A stretch of 64,000 bases of DNA from Mesaphorura yosii (Eukaryota; Arthropoda; Collembola; Poduromorpha; Tullbergiidae), in NCBI GenBank assembly GCA_009869945.1, contig WIXG01000179.1, forward strand, positions 62,001-126,000, written 5' to 3'. This document shows, one piece after another, positions 10,995 to 22,807 of the stretch. The first letter of the stretch is position 1, and each line of letters opens with the position of its first letter. The position numbers and the translations under genes are program-made. The notes below the pieces were generated by a model that was not told the origin of the DNA, ran no database searches, and saw only the letters and a list, made by a program, of their open reading frames with translations.

Positions 10995-12841
10995 ATGTTG
11001 ATGACCGGCAGTATGATGACGACCATCATCATCATCAGCATGATGCAGATGATGAGCCCGCACAGCGTCCTGGTTCCGTTGCTGCTAGGGAAAGTGCTGG
11101 CGCTCAAGTACGCCTTATTCGTCGTGCCCAAAGTTGCGATTGGTGCCGTACTCTTTGGTCAGGGTGCGACTGTCATTGGCGGACACATGTTTTGGACGTA
11201 TTTGCGATTCAAGCGACTTCACCCACGACACAGATATCGTCATCCCCACCACATCTATCACGGCCCTCACTTCCATCATCATCCCGGTTGGGGTCCTGGA
11301 AGTCCTGGCCAAACAATCGCCCCACTTCTTCATCAGAAGTTGAACGCAGGTAAGAGCGATAAAATGATTGCATTGACCAAATTCCAATCATTTCGACATG
11401 CGACCGATATTTTTCTGCTTCTAGTATATCGTAAGGGGCATCGTACGATCGACTACTTAGCATGGGGTTTGGATAAGGCCAGCTTGGGTGCTCGATATGT
11501 TGGAGACCGCCTTGGTGAAAAGGCGACGAGGGCCCTGCACATTGCGGCTGAACTCAGCAAGCCTTCACATGGAGTCCCAGTGTATGGTTACCATCACGCT
11601 CATGTTCATCACGCGCCATACGCACACGGCCACGTACATTCTCATCCACCAGTGGAACACGTCGTCACTCATGCCGGACCCGTGAAGGAAGTAATTGAAC
11701 AAGGTCCACACGGAACAGTTTTTCATTCAGCGGGTGACCCAGTGAGCCACGGCCCAGAATACTTTCATGGGGACCCGACAGGAAGTCACAGCGTCTCCCC
11801 AACCGAATCTGTGCCAATCGATGGTTATGGACCAGAGTCAGATTACGAAAGTTCGTACGGGTCACCAGAAGAACAAAGTCCATACAGCTCGTATGGCGAT
11901 GGGGGAAGTTCTGTCGAGTACTCTTCTTCCTCGTTTGAGGACGCCGTCGGCGGAGGATACGGAGGAGGAAGCTACCACTCGGACATTGGTCCAGAAAATG
12001 TTGCTGAAGGATCGGAAGTGCCGGCGAACTCCATCCCGCTTGATCGGAATGAATTCTTGAAGCTGCTTGACTGGGCCGGCAGCGGCGATGATGTGTACCA
12101 GGGAGCGGCATCGGAAACTCAGGAGACTTATCAAACGAACGAACGATTTACAACTTCTCCAGTGGATCCTGATGGTACGTTACTGTGCAGCCACCGGAAT
12201 TAATCCTATTTACGCATGTACATATAACAGAATCATTTATCATTTATACCATTTCAGTTCAACCAGCCCGAGTCGTGAGAATCAAGCGAAACGGAGAAAC
12301 ACAAGTTAAGAAAGTCAAGCAACAGAAACAAGATTCCTTCCTGAAGTACATTGTGGAAGATGTCCGTCGTTTCTTCACGATCGTGACGTATTTGGACGAA
12401 AATAAGTGCCTGCAAAAATTGGTTTGCGATGTGCACGCAAAGGCAAAGGCGTTGAAGCGGGAGGAAGAGACCACAATCACTCCATACGAGACCCATATCA
12501 TTTCGGCGTTTAGAGTGCTGGAAACGTTCATGCCCTCTACGGAAGACAGTTCCACAAGCTATCGCGTTGCGGCTCGCCTTGGGTTGACTGCTCCATCAGG
12601 AACAAAATTCTGCAGCACGTATTACGACGCGTGCACGTACTCCGCCCAAGACATCATTGGATTCAACCACAAGATCGAAACCAATCAAATTGAGGACATC
12701 AAGAATACGAAAGGAGACGATGTGAAAGCGCAGCTGGAAGAGCTGGAGAAGCAGAATCGGGAGACGGTGATTGGAGAAGGAGAAGCGGTTGGTACAACGT
12801 CAAGCACCACAACAGAAGAACCAAGTTTTCCTAAAGTCTGA
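10995..12841 (+). CDS. Secreted or membrane His-rich protein with DM4/DM12-like C-terminal domain
   Basis: Exons 10995-11349, 11425-12174 and 12258-12841 encode 562 residues. A hydrophobic N-terminal region (about 17-60, with VLVPLLLGKVLALKYALFVV) could act as signal and membrane segment. It is followed by two histidine-rich blocks (HPRHRYRHPHHIYHGPHFHH and a second near residue 185), suggesting metal binding or cuticle association. A Ser/Gly/Tyr-rich low-complexity part follows. The C-terminal domain has four cysteines in the pattern CLQKLVC (419, 425) and CSTYYDAC (487, 494). It resembles the arthropod DM4/DM12 family signature of a C-x5-C pair and a later C-x3-Y-x2-C pair. The first intron (75 nt) keeps frame, so retention would add 25 residues. 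AATAAA is at 13006. Function is unknown. Confidence 0.7.
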
Positions 12842-13466
12842 AGCACTTCAGGCAGATTAGCCTAGTGAACTTATAAAATTGCGACCTTGATCTTGACATG
12901 AAGAAATGCTACCTTGTTACTGTTACTAATTTAAAGGAATTTTTGACTATTTTTGTTATAGGCATCTTACTCTTGTCTTGCCTTCACTCGCAGTTCGGAA
13001 ATCGGAATAAAATGTGATAAAATCTTAACTCAGGTCTCAACCTTGCCTTCATTCAATGCGGTCCGTCAAATGTCAAGTTCAGATTTCTGCCTGCGTCATT
13101 GCACATTGACTTTTCCACAAGGCTTAAATTGCGAAATTCTTCATTCACGCTGAACTTGTAAACACGAGCACGGCGCTATTGTCGATAAAGAATTCAAGGA
13201 TCAAGTTTATTCCAGAAGGTCAGGAGGTCAGTAATACGACGACTTTGGGTCGGCATTTGATTGAACATGAAGGTACGAGCATGGGCATTGCACAAAAAGA
13301 CGCGCATGCATTTATGTAATGTAGTGCCAAGGCTAAACAGGAAGAAGCTCACATCGCAATTCCGTAACAAATACAAATCCGAAGCATTTAGAATCTGAGA
13401 CTCAGCTCAACAACGTGGGTTGAGAATCCGAAATTTCTAAAACTTCGATCAAGAACTGCAGCCACG
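12842..13466. other. Intergenic region with 3' UTR and promoter
   Basis: This holds the 3' UTR of the upstream gene (AATAAA at 13006) and the upstream region of the next secreted protein gene. No further gene is seen. Confidence 0.4.
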
Positions 13467-14522
13467 ATGAAGCTCCTGATTCTTTTGGGAGTTCTTGCTT
13501 CTGTTCTTCAGCTGACGACGCAGAACCAATTCAGACAAAAGGTAAAGCAAAAATTATGCGTGATAACCGCTGTCCGCAGAAACTGTATCCATTTATTTTT
13601 AATTTTGTGCTTGCCTTTAGCCTTACGTTCCGAATTGGGATGCTGGTGCTGCTGGCCACGGTTGGGCAGGCTCGCAAGTGGATAACTTCCGGCCTCAAAC
13701 AAGAAGCATTTCGACGAGAAATGACGACGCCCTCTTTCAAACTGAAAGATCTGCTGGTGCAAATACGGAAGCTGAAGATGACAGCAGCAGCAGTAGTAGT
13801 AGCAGTGAGGAATCCGCCGAGGCTCCCACCAAGGTCAAAGCTACTCCGTACATTCTTCAGACCCGCCACAGGCGCAAGTTATCGTACCCACCAGAATTGC
13901 ACGTAAAGCGAGTTTGGACACCACGGGCCAGGCTGCAAACCAGATCGGGAGGCGTGTATCCACAAAGAAATCGAGAATACGGAGTTGCTGGAACGCTGTG
14001 GGACACTTATCGCCCTCGGCGCGTATACATTCGAGGAGACGAACATGCTCTGTTTGAGAGCGATGAAAGAAGAACCGTGGAAGAAAATACATACACGGGT
14101 CCACTGAGGATTTACCGTCGAGTCGACGTACGACCCCTGACTCCAGTCGAGCTCCGGAGCTTGGACCTGGACCAAACTCAATACAGTGTGTACGGACAAG
14201 CCCGACCAGAGACGAGGCCCCTGGATCAAACCGCTTTTCGGAGACAACGGACGATTTCGGCGCCTCAAAGTGGACACGGACTTGAACTCACTCCCAGGCT
14301 GAAGCTCAAATCAGGAGATGACGTTTATTTCGGCGACGGCATTAATTGGAGCATTTACAGAACCAACACTGGGTTTACACGAGTTGGAACTCGAAATGGA
14401 AATGTGAGATTTGCGACTGCGTGATTTCAGAACGACTGAAACGCTTCATTTATGTCTCGTTGCAGGTCGTAGTTCGCGTTGTGAGGCCGTTTGGGCAAGA
14501 CGAATCTTTCATCACAATTTAA
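13467..14522 (+). CDS. Secreted arginine/threonine-rich protein, unrecognised
   Basis: Exons 13467-13541, 13621-14403 and 14466-14522 encode 304 residues. Exon 1 is essentially a signal peptide (MKLLILLGVLASVLQLTTQN). The mature part has a short acidic serine run ([14 protein letters not shown]). It then has a repetitive, Arg/Tyr/Thr-rich, probably extended region with recurring VYPQ, VYIRG, RRVYI and VYGQARPETRP-type segments. The last exon adds only VVVRVVRPFGQDESFITI and a TAA. I do not recognise a family. With its neighbours (glycine-rich, His-rich and knottin-like genes) it suggests a local concentration of secreted or cuticle-type products, but these genes are not paralogous. Confidence 0.7.
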
Positions 14523-14745
14523 AGAGCTTCAGGAATCAGGACCAGGTGGATTTAAGGATCAATGGAAGATCAATGGATCTTCTAGGCCAAACCAGAAAAT
14601 ACACATCGGTGAATATTTAGCATGCAAATAGTTTTTAGATTTCCAAATTACAAACTAAAGGATTAAATACATCCTGGTTGAATTTGAAGTAGTAGCTCCA
14701 GTTAAACCCAGCAGTCATGATAATCGCCGACCAATACTTGTCCCT

Positions 14746-15018
14746 TTATGTGCAAAATCCCCAGCCAAGTTCCGGACGAACGTTGCATCTTCCTGAGCAG
14801 CAGCAGGGGTTCGTATTTCCACAGGATCCAACGGCACAGCCTTCTCCTCTGATGCGGCAGTTCTGAGCGTCAACCTAAACAAGAATGGTGTGAAAAGAAA
14901 ATGGAATCAGATTGACCAATCACAAAATCAGTCCAATGAGTTAGGAAATTACCTTAATCATAATGAAACCGGCAACCAGGACCAAAATGACGAGAATAAG
15001 AACCGACTTTGAAAACAT
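14746..15018 (-). CDS. Knottin-like secreted peptide, eight cysteines
   Basis: Two exons on the minus strand, 15018-14953 and 14874-14746, encode a 64-residue precursor. Residues 1-22 form a hydrophobic signal sequence with core VLILVILVLVAGFIMI. The mature peptide starts near VDAQN and has cysteines at 28, 35, 40, 46, 47, 48, 52 and 63. Without Cys40 and one of the triple CCC, the spacing is C-x6-C, then CC-x3-C-x10-C. That is the spacing I recall for beetle Alo-type antifungal inhibitor cystine knot peptides. The extra pair (Cys40, Cys46) would add a fourth disulfide. The intron falls at the signal/mature boundary, as is common for such precursors. It may be an antimicrobial peptide; an inhibitor or venom-type role cannot be excluded. 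A minus-strand TATAAAA lies at 15154-15148. Confidence 0.75.
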
Positions 15019-15802
15019 GATGACCTTGATGATTGACAAAAGGTGTTTCCAACAGAAGAGGCGAGTCGTAGTGGTAAAGTTGAGAGAGAACGGACGAATT
15101 TGCGGTTAACGTGCCTTGTAACTGATTTTGAACGTTTTCTGATTGCATTTTATATGGATTGCATTTTGCACGCTTGCACGCCCAGAGAAAAAAGCAGATG
15201 TTCAGAATTTTTAAGAGTTTCATTCATTTCCTTGGGATATCGGTACCGCTCGGGAGTTTCCTATTTCCACGAATTCTTGTGCTTCGATTCCAAACAAAGG
15301 TTGTATTTTGCAGACGTGCGTTAGTCTGATTTAATTATTCGTATCTTTTTTATTCCTCTTTGAATGACAATGCTTGTTGTGATGAATGTGATCTCTGGTG
15401 CACTTCGTATATGACCATATGTTTGCATGATTCTATTATTCATAATTAATGTGGGCTTTAAATGTTGGATTAGACTATTGTCCATTGCAGGCGTGTTTTA
15501 GAACTCAGCTCAAAATTAGCAAGCCAAATTCCTGACCGATTAATCGGTGCGTTCGAAGGTCACGGGAGGCAGAGCTCAATGTTTCACTGTTCTCGACTCG
15601 CGACAAAGACTATGTAAGAGCGACGCATTGAGCACGTTCGAAAGGGAATTTGGCTCGAAACTTATAAGCCTTGGCGCAGAGCGAGTATGTAAAAAAAAAA
15701 AAAAAAAGCTCAATTTGTACACGGCATGACACAACCTTTATTCACTGTTGTTAATTTAACTGGAATCTGTTCTCTAGTAAGTGACAATCATAAAACTGAA
15801 TA
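15019..15802. other. Intergenic region with a 17-A tract
   Basis: It contains the promoter side of the knottin gene (TATA at 15148-15154, minus strand). A run of 17 A residues at 15691-15707 may mark an old retroposed tail. No coding exon is supported. Confidence 0.45.
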
Positions 15803-16501
15803 ATGTGCTCACTTAATTTTATGGCTGTGAGAGCCCTTCATGCCCTCACCTCGCCAGTAGGCGGCCTGCACTCTATATCAACTCCTGGATTATTCATGAA
15901 ACCAAGATTCTGGTCCATACGAACGTATTCAGCTGATAAGACGGCGATAAAAACACAACTGGACGTTTATTATGGTGATGGTACTGTTCAAGATCAGCGA
16001 CCAGGGGAATTCGACGAGTCTGAAGACAGAGAACCATCACCACCCAGGAGTGAAGCTTCTGTGGCTTCCAGTCCCGTTAGGACAAGCTCAAGCGCCAGCG
16101 TTATCAGAAGATTGCGACAATTGAGCATGACGGATGTGTCCAACCTGGAACCTCCTTCGCATCCCAATCACAACAACCAATTTGACCCACGAATACTAAA
16201 GATGGTGAAAGCACGAAACCGAGTAAAGGTAAAATACTATGGAATACAGGTGATATTAACTAAAGTCTTCTTAAGCCCAGTCAGACATCCATGTACTATG
16301 TTCTTTCAGGGAGGGAAGAGATCCTTCAGCAATGACAATTTTGCAGAGGATGACGAAGATCAATTTGGGGACTTGCCTAATGACGCGAGCTCGTACAAGT
16401 TTCTTAAGCGTCACAACATTCGGACCACTTTTGCAGATAAGAAGTCTATTCCATACAGAAAATCTCAAAATACTGATGTCGATGACGATAGATATGACTG
16501 A
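15803..16501 (+). CDS. Unrecognised protein, possibly mitochondrial
   Basis: Exons 15803-16228 and 16310-16501 encode 205 residues; the 81-nt intron is in frame. The start at 15803 or the next ATG at 15821 (MAVRALHALTSP) is possible. The second start gives an N-terminus with arginines, serines and no acidic residue for about 35 residues, like a mitochondrial presequence. The remainder is hydrophilic: an acidic/proline patch (FDESEDREPSPPRSE), a serine-rich stretch, a basic segment (FDPRILKMVKARNRVKGGKR) and an acidic end (DVDDDRYD). I do not recognise the family. AATAAA occurs at 16512, 11 nt after the stop. Confidence 0.55.
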   Translation: MCSLNFMAVRALHALTSPVGGLHSISTPGLFMKPRFWSIRTYSADKTAIKTQLDVYYGDGTVQDQRPGEFDESEDREPSPPRSEASVASSPVRTSSSASVIRRLRQLSMTDVSNLEPPSHPNHNNQFDPRILKMVKARNRVKVKYYGIQVILTKVFLSPVRHPCTMFFQGGKRSFSNDNFAEDDEDQFGDLPNDASSYKFLKRHNIRTTFADKKSIPYRKSQNTDVDDDRYD

Positions 16502-16827
16502 TTGATAAAAGAATAAAAGTAGAAGTATGTCACTTTTGTTAATCGACTGAAGCGAACATTTTATTAATTATATTGTTCACCAATCGGTCTTGTCACTAAC
16601 TTTAAAATACGTATATTGTACATGGAGATGGTACAGTTTACATGAATTTGATCTTTCTCCTTCTCTCGGTGTCAGTCTTCTGATCAATTTATGAGGCTAG
16701 AGATATCCTGGACTGAAAAATTCCAAAAATGTTCATGACGTCCGAATTCTCTTGTTACTCACAGCTGAAAATTCATAACCAAAATTGTTGCAGTAGCTGA
16801 ATGGTGTCACTTAGGAAATTTCACGTA

Positions 16828-19800
16828 TTACTTACATCTCACTAGACAGACTTCAGCTTTAGCACCAACTGAGAGTAGATAATCTAGCCACAAACTCTGC
16901 TTCGAAGACAACGAGTCGCCTGGTCCCTTCACTTCCACGAAAATACATTCGGATGAGTTCCATAAAGTTAAATCAGGAAAGCCACCTCGGGAATAGCGGA
17001 AATTCTTGCATAATCTTTCACACAGATTGGCCACTAGCGGAAGTCCCATACGCTTCACCAAACTCTGCGACCATGCGTTGACAGGAAAATTAGCCTGAGA
17101 AAGTTCACCGTGAGGAAAATTGTAAACTACCAGCTCACCTTGACTATTTCCACAGTTTCAAACGTATTCAGAGGAAAAATGGATGTTGTTTCGTTGTATA
17201 CTTTCCAATTCCCTTCAATAACTTTGAATGCGTCGTGGAGAGACCAAGAATATCTGAGATTGTGGAGCATTGTGTCGATTAACTCGCGGCGATGATCATA
17301 GAATTCCTCAAAATGAATATCGAGAGGATACGACTGGTATGGCGAATGAAAGACGTCGGGTATGCCGTCGTAAAAAACGATGTCCCAAAATAAAAGTCCG
17401 AATAATGAAACTGGGATAGCGCCTTCCCCATGAACACCTAGAATACCCAAAGGTATGACACAAGAACAAGATACTGACGTTGCTGACATACCATCTGTAT
17501 AGCCTAATTTTCTGTATTCTTCTATAGCGAAACTTTCCACAGATGAGATAGAATTTCCAGTCGGACTCGACGTGTAATTTGAACCAATGAAAGCTGACTT
17601 CCCTCCGCGACTATCCTCACTGAAAGTTGCAACGTTCCATTTTAGATTAATGGAATTTAATTTATATCATACATTTTTACTGTGCTGTTGTACTCACCGT
17701 TCCATCTTCTCCCCTTCAAAGAGTCTCGTCGGAATTTCATGTTGCAATTTATAGAGTGGTGAGGAGAGATCAAAATCAATTTGAGGTGCCACTTGTTCCT
17801 CTTCATCACTTTTGTCATTCTCTACAATCTCGTCCTCTTCGTCTGAACTTTCTATAATCACCTTGCGGGGTCGGTTCGATCGCCTTTTATTCTCCTTGGC
17901 AGTATCATTTTTCTTCTCAGCTTTGGCGATGGTGGTGGCTTCAGAGGACAGGAATTTTTCCAATTTTTGTCGCAAACTGAACTTGTGAGCACCGTGAACA
18001 TGATCATCATTGAGACCATTCAAGTATATTTGCTTCATCTCATCACTCGGTTTCCTCAAATGCTTCGAATTAACAAGTAGTCGCTCGACCCATCTGCCGC
18101 GATAGTGTGTAGAATACAAAGTTTGTGCTAATAAAAAACTGATCACCTCATTGGCTTTGGCGTAATTTTTTGTTTTCTGGAACGTGTCGATGCCCATACT
18201 AATCGTCCTTGATAGAATACTTCCAGCGGTATAAGCTCTAAGAAACGGTGGCAAACTTCGGTCATGTTCTTGAACTTGATCGTCAGAAAGAATGGCCTTG
18301 AGTTGATCAACAGCTAGCTCGCAAACTTCTTGTCCCGAATCCCAATCCTTTCTCTTCGGATCGGTGTACCATTGAATTTCTGCGTGTAACGCCCAAGCAT
18401 CTTGAAATCTTAGGTGTAAAAAAAATAGAAATGAAACAATACGAAATGGAAAAATGGAAAACCGAAGGATGATAGAAATCTCACTCTCACCTTATAATGT
18501 CTACCCGATCCCGGTAGATTTTAATGTTCTTTGAAATCTTGTAGCTTGGGTATTGCATTTTTCCAATTTTGGTAAGCAGCGAGAGCAGGAGTTGATTGCT
18601 TCCTTGATCAGCTTCTTCTTCCCAATACTGCGGTGGAGAATGGAGTATGAAAAGGCGAGAGAACAAACGCTTTGCTTCCGAAGATACTTTGTACGTCTGT
18701 CCTAGTATTTCACAAGCTCTACAGAATATGTGAGAAATCAAACAGGAATCAGCAACCCTTTACATGACATGAATATCTGAGAACATCAAGCAGGGAGGCA
18801 CTTACGCCTTGTACATGATGGCCAAACTAGATCCACTCAACGTTCTCTGGTTTTTTGTAAGCCGAAGCAGAGATTCGACACACGATTCTTTTGTCTTTGA
18901 CCCAACTTTTAAACCCATTTTCTTGGCAAGTTCATTGGTTTGGTCGGCAGTTAAAAGGCTTAAAAGTTCCTTCAACTCTAGTTTATCTGCAGAGAAAAAA
19001 CGAAACAATGAGTCAAGAAATCATTCTATGATTCATAAAAAGAGATGGTGCATTACCAGGGCTCTCATGGTCCAACTTCAGTAGAAGTTTCTTCTCGTGC
19101 AAAGCTTGGAAATGTTCTTCCAAATTCTCTGCAATTTTGGGATACTTGATTGAGCAAACTGGCCTCCAAGTCCACTGCCTTTGAAAGAGTTTAACAAAAA
19201 GGCATTGCGCAGGAATGCCGGAACTATTGAAGGCTTCTATTAACGCCAAGTCGTCCTCATTGAAAAGATGCGTGTGGTGGTCGTCGGCAGTGACAGCGTT
19301 CAAAATCTCAAGGAAGTTCTCTAAATAATAAGGCAGTGAAAAATTCTTCTTCGCAGGGCTTGAGGTTGCACTAGACGTTGAAGCCGAAGTCAAGTCGCTG
19401 CTTGCAGCCTTAGCTGGTGAAAAATAATTTGCGATTCCGTTTTTGAATGGAGAGTTCTGCAAACGACCTGACGGTGTCCCTTTCTTGGATGGACTGTTCA
19501 GGTGCGTCAGCGGTGAGAATTTTAGCACTTTGGACTTGACGGTCTTTGGTGTCGTGTGTCCATTAGTATCTGGCGATTTGGTCGGGGTAGTCGGGTCGAC
19601 CAAATTCTTCATAGGGGTTATGAAGATTTTCCCTATTTTTCCGGGAGACGGCGAAGAGGAGCGTCTTCCTGGAGTCATCGCCAACGTATCTGATTCCATA
19701 AGGCACTGCGACTCATGGTCATGGTTATTCTCTGCTTCTTTCACATCATTAGCTTGAGTGTCATTGTTATCATTGGCAAAAGCTTCCTCAATTACTTGAG

Positions 19801-20683
19801 CCACTAAATCTTGAAGTTCTTTCTCGGCCTGTGGATCCAGCCTGCCATCATTCTCATGGTCCATCTCTAATTCTACAATACTGTTAGGTTCAGTCTTAGC
19901 CTCAATGATATCTTGTGCCTCGCTGTTCGAGTTTTTAAAAAGTTGGCTGTTGCGATTCAAAAGCAGTGACGGGCTTGTCCTACCTTCCTCATCGTCAGGA
20001 CTTGCGCTTCCAGGAACAAAATTCAATTGAATGTCTTCCTGACCCTCATCCAGCTGAGTTTCCATGTCGGCGTCATCAACTTTACCGGCCAAGTTGGACG
20101 TTTCAGGCTCATCTCCGTTCCCATTGGGCAGTTGCGTTTGTGCCGTCCTCTTTGAAAAGCGAAGCTCAGGTGCGGCCAACTTCATCTTTTTTACTTGTGA
20201 TGTTGACGCTTGAGCCACGCTGTTATTGTCACTGTCATCTGTTTCCTCATCAAAGTTGAAGTCAATTTTCTGAGTCTCAGCAGTATGGATAGCTTGAATG
20301 GTCGCATTGTTGTGATTAGTAGCACCACACGCTTCACTAGGACCAGCAACTAGCTCTTCTGAGGCCCCATTGGCATTGGCGGTAGCGTTGTTTGAATCTC
20401 CTGATGAATCTATCGTTATAACATCCTCCTCTGGTATAATTTTAGTACTTGTCACCCTCTTCCGCTTCCTTTGTTTACGTCCATGTTTTTGAGCACTGTT
20501 TTTCTCCTTGACTGGATTGCTTACAAAGTTGAGCAGCTTTGTCTGCCTTAAGTCAACGGGATTGCTTTGTCTTGGAGCATTTGGATCCGTTCTTACGAAA
20601 TAAGATGTGATCTTCGGTTGGTTTACCAAGTCCTCATCGCTCCCTTTACCCTTTGTTTTGCTCTTGCGTGGTATTGGCTTCAT
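16828..20683 (-). CDS. FAN1: FAN1, Fanconi-associated structure-specific nuclease
   Basis: Seven coding exons on the minus strand (20683-19057, 18986-18806, 18718-18491, 18408-17698, 17619-17492, 17437-17139, 17094-16828) give 1146 residues. A disordered N-terminal half leads into the SAP-type and TPR-like helical regions (from FSLPYYLENFLEIL). The C-terminal VRR-NUC nuclease has the catalytic set Glu963 in GVHGEGA, Asp1098 in GGFPDL, and Glu1111 and Lys1113 in FVEVKG. FAN1 cuts branched DNA during interstrand crosslink repair in the nucleus. A PCNA-binding (PIP) motif QPKITSYF sits at 22-29. The ubiquitin-binding zinc finger of the vertebrate protein is not visible. An acidic insertion lies at about 865-883. 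The frame stays open upstream through a spliced exon (see 20863-20952), so the true start may lie further 5'. It is divergent from UBE2Q. Confidence 0.9.
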
Positions 20684-20862
20684 TGTGTTGTAATTCAAGA
20701 GATTACGAACTAAAACCTGACAAAGAAGATGACACGATTTAGTACAGATATCAGGTAAACCACGGTTGATGAGACAAATATACTGATATCGTGAAGTCAG
20801 CCGTGAGTTACACCTAACCTAACTGATCTAACACTATTGTGGTAGTATGTATAAATCCTTAC

Positions 20863-20952
20863 TTTCGTTGTGTCAAAGAAAGGCGTCACGCGTCTTTTCA
20901 CATCGTCCTGGTTGCAGTTTTTAGAGCTCTCGGTTTCCAGAAAGCACTTTAG
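20863..20952 (-). other. Possible upstream FAN1 coding exon
   Basis: On the minus strand this segment is open and ends at a GTAAGG donor (20862). It splices in frame to an acceptor at 20716, whose exon runs into the FAN1 start methionine without a stop. It would encode a charged stretch ending RRVTPFFDTTK, itself similar to a PIP motif. No initiating ATG was found upstream in a consistent frame, so this may instead be 5' UTR. Confidence 0.35.
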
Positions 20953-22807
20953 CTGAAAGAATTCTGCGCTGGAAGCTGAAGTCCCGCGTGGTCAAAGTTT
21001 CGTCGGATACATCACAGGTGTCCGTCTCACATACCGCCTGCCAATGTCAATTCAGTCTTGAATTACAAATCTTGTTGAGCACCATCACCAATCTAACAAT
21101 TTCAGAAATCTTAAAGACTACCCATGTCGTTCGACCGGAAATGTATTTACCCCGACATGTCTACTAATTACACCCGCACCTCATGTGCTTGCGTCCTGTT
21201 TCCGAAACTTCAAGATTCAAGTTCAGACGTCTATCTGTGTCGTGTTCATTACGCTACCGAGCATAACAAAAGCAAAAGGAATGAATACGAACTCCCCACT
21301 TCACGTAAGAACCTCGCGCTCAAATTCTGATTACCTTGCTGTATCTCAAGGACAATGCAAAGTAAAGTAAAGGGTTGCGGGGGAGAAATCATCTTGACCA
21401 TCGTACTGTAATTTGCAATTACGTCATAGACAGGCAGCAGCAGCAGTTTAAAGGAACCACAACCATAGGCAGAGAGTAGCGTAGAAGAAAGTTGAGAGCG
21501 ATCGCATGCGACGATGCGCAGCAGTGAGACTAGCAAAATATTTGCCTCCGCTTGTCTTTGCAAGCATTGTGAGCAGTCTGCGCCGAGTCCACTTCGCTCA
21601 GGCTACAAGTTTCTAGCATTTGGAGTTTCGAGTAACTGTACAAGAGCATTGAGCAGTGAACCAACTTTTACTTCCGTGCTGCTGCACAGTACAAAATGCT
21701 CTGAGAACGACGTACTGTACCTCAATTGATTTCTGTGCTCGCCAGCAGTGGATGCAGATGTACAGGAACGAGACCTGCAGGATTTTATGGTTCTTGAAGA
21801 TTTTTTATTACCACAAACAGCTAGCAACCTCACTGCGTCTTGTTTTTATTGTTCAGTTCGTCGTATTCCCATCGTCATCGTACCTCCAATGTGATAAAGT
21901 GAAAAGAATGCGAATGTGGTAATTTCTTGTCTGGTCTGCTCTGCTGGGCTGTTGTCCCCTCGTCTGCACTTTACCATTTACCCATCATTTTAGAAAATCT
22001 CACAAAAGAAATTTCTTTCTTCTCATCATCGTCGTGGCCGTCGTCATTATTGCAAAATTGCATAATTTTTAGTTTCATACTACTGTAAGTTGCGATCAAA
22101 ATTTTGAGTTGAATTTGACTGCCCAATTCATGTTATTGGTCGCTCTGTTGGCGTTAATGTTTTAAAATTTCGATTTAAACCAGATTCAACGGATAAGGAC
22201 GAAAGAAATTATTAAAACAGTTTGGTGTTATTGGTTGGTATAGGAGGTGAAACGGTACAAGCGACAATCTGGTATCTGCTGTGTCCTGCTGCTTCTGAAA
22301 TCAGGTAAAATTAGTTCAGGTAAATATCGATGGAACTTTGATCTCCGTCTAATGCGTGTGGTAACTTCCTTAGATCGCTAAGGTGACTTGATCAAGAATC
22401 AAACTGCGCCACTGTACGACAAAGGAGAATCCACCGTAACGGACTTCAGGTTGCCTGCCTTCAATTCTAGCCCGGGTGGAAGCTCATCCATTAAGTGCAA
22501 AGCACACTGCAAAATGAAGGGATAAGCGTCTGGTGCATGGTGGGTGTTCAGATCGGATTCGTGGGATTCCTATTCAGATCAGGTAATTGTATTGTAATGC
22601 TTGTGGCTTCGTTGGTAATAGTTAGGTGACTGTTTGACTTGAATGAATATTGCAAATTGTCTATCTTACAGAAAAGTGTCGGATTGGGAGTATGAATTAA
22701 TTATTGCATTGATTGAGTGTCCCGACCTTCGTTTCCTCGCGGTGGTCCCACAAAGCTGATTTATTTCTACCTCTGCACGACGTGCTCCATTAATTGACCT
22801 CCAAAGT
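20953..22807. other. Intergenic/5' UTR region between FAN1 and UBE2Q
   Basis: A divergent promoter region for both genes is expected here. A donor-like GCTTCTGAAATCAG|GTAAAA near 22302 could end a non-coding first exon of UBE2Q. Other open frames (for example 21124-21330 and 21249-21563) look like chance. Confidence 0.4.
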
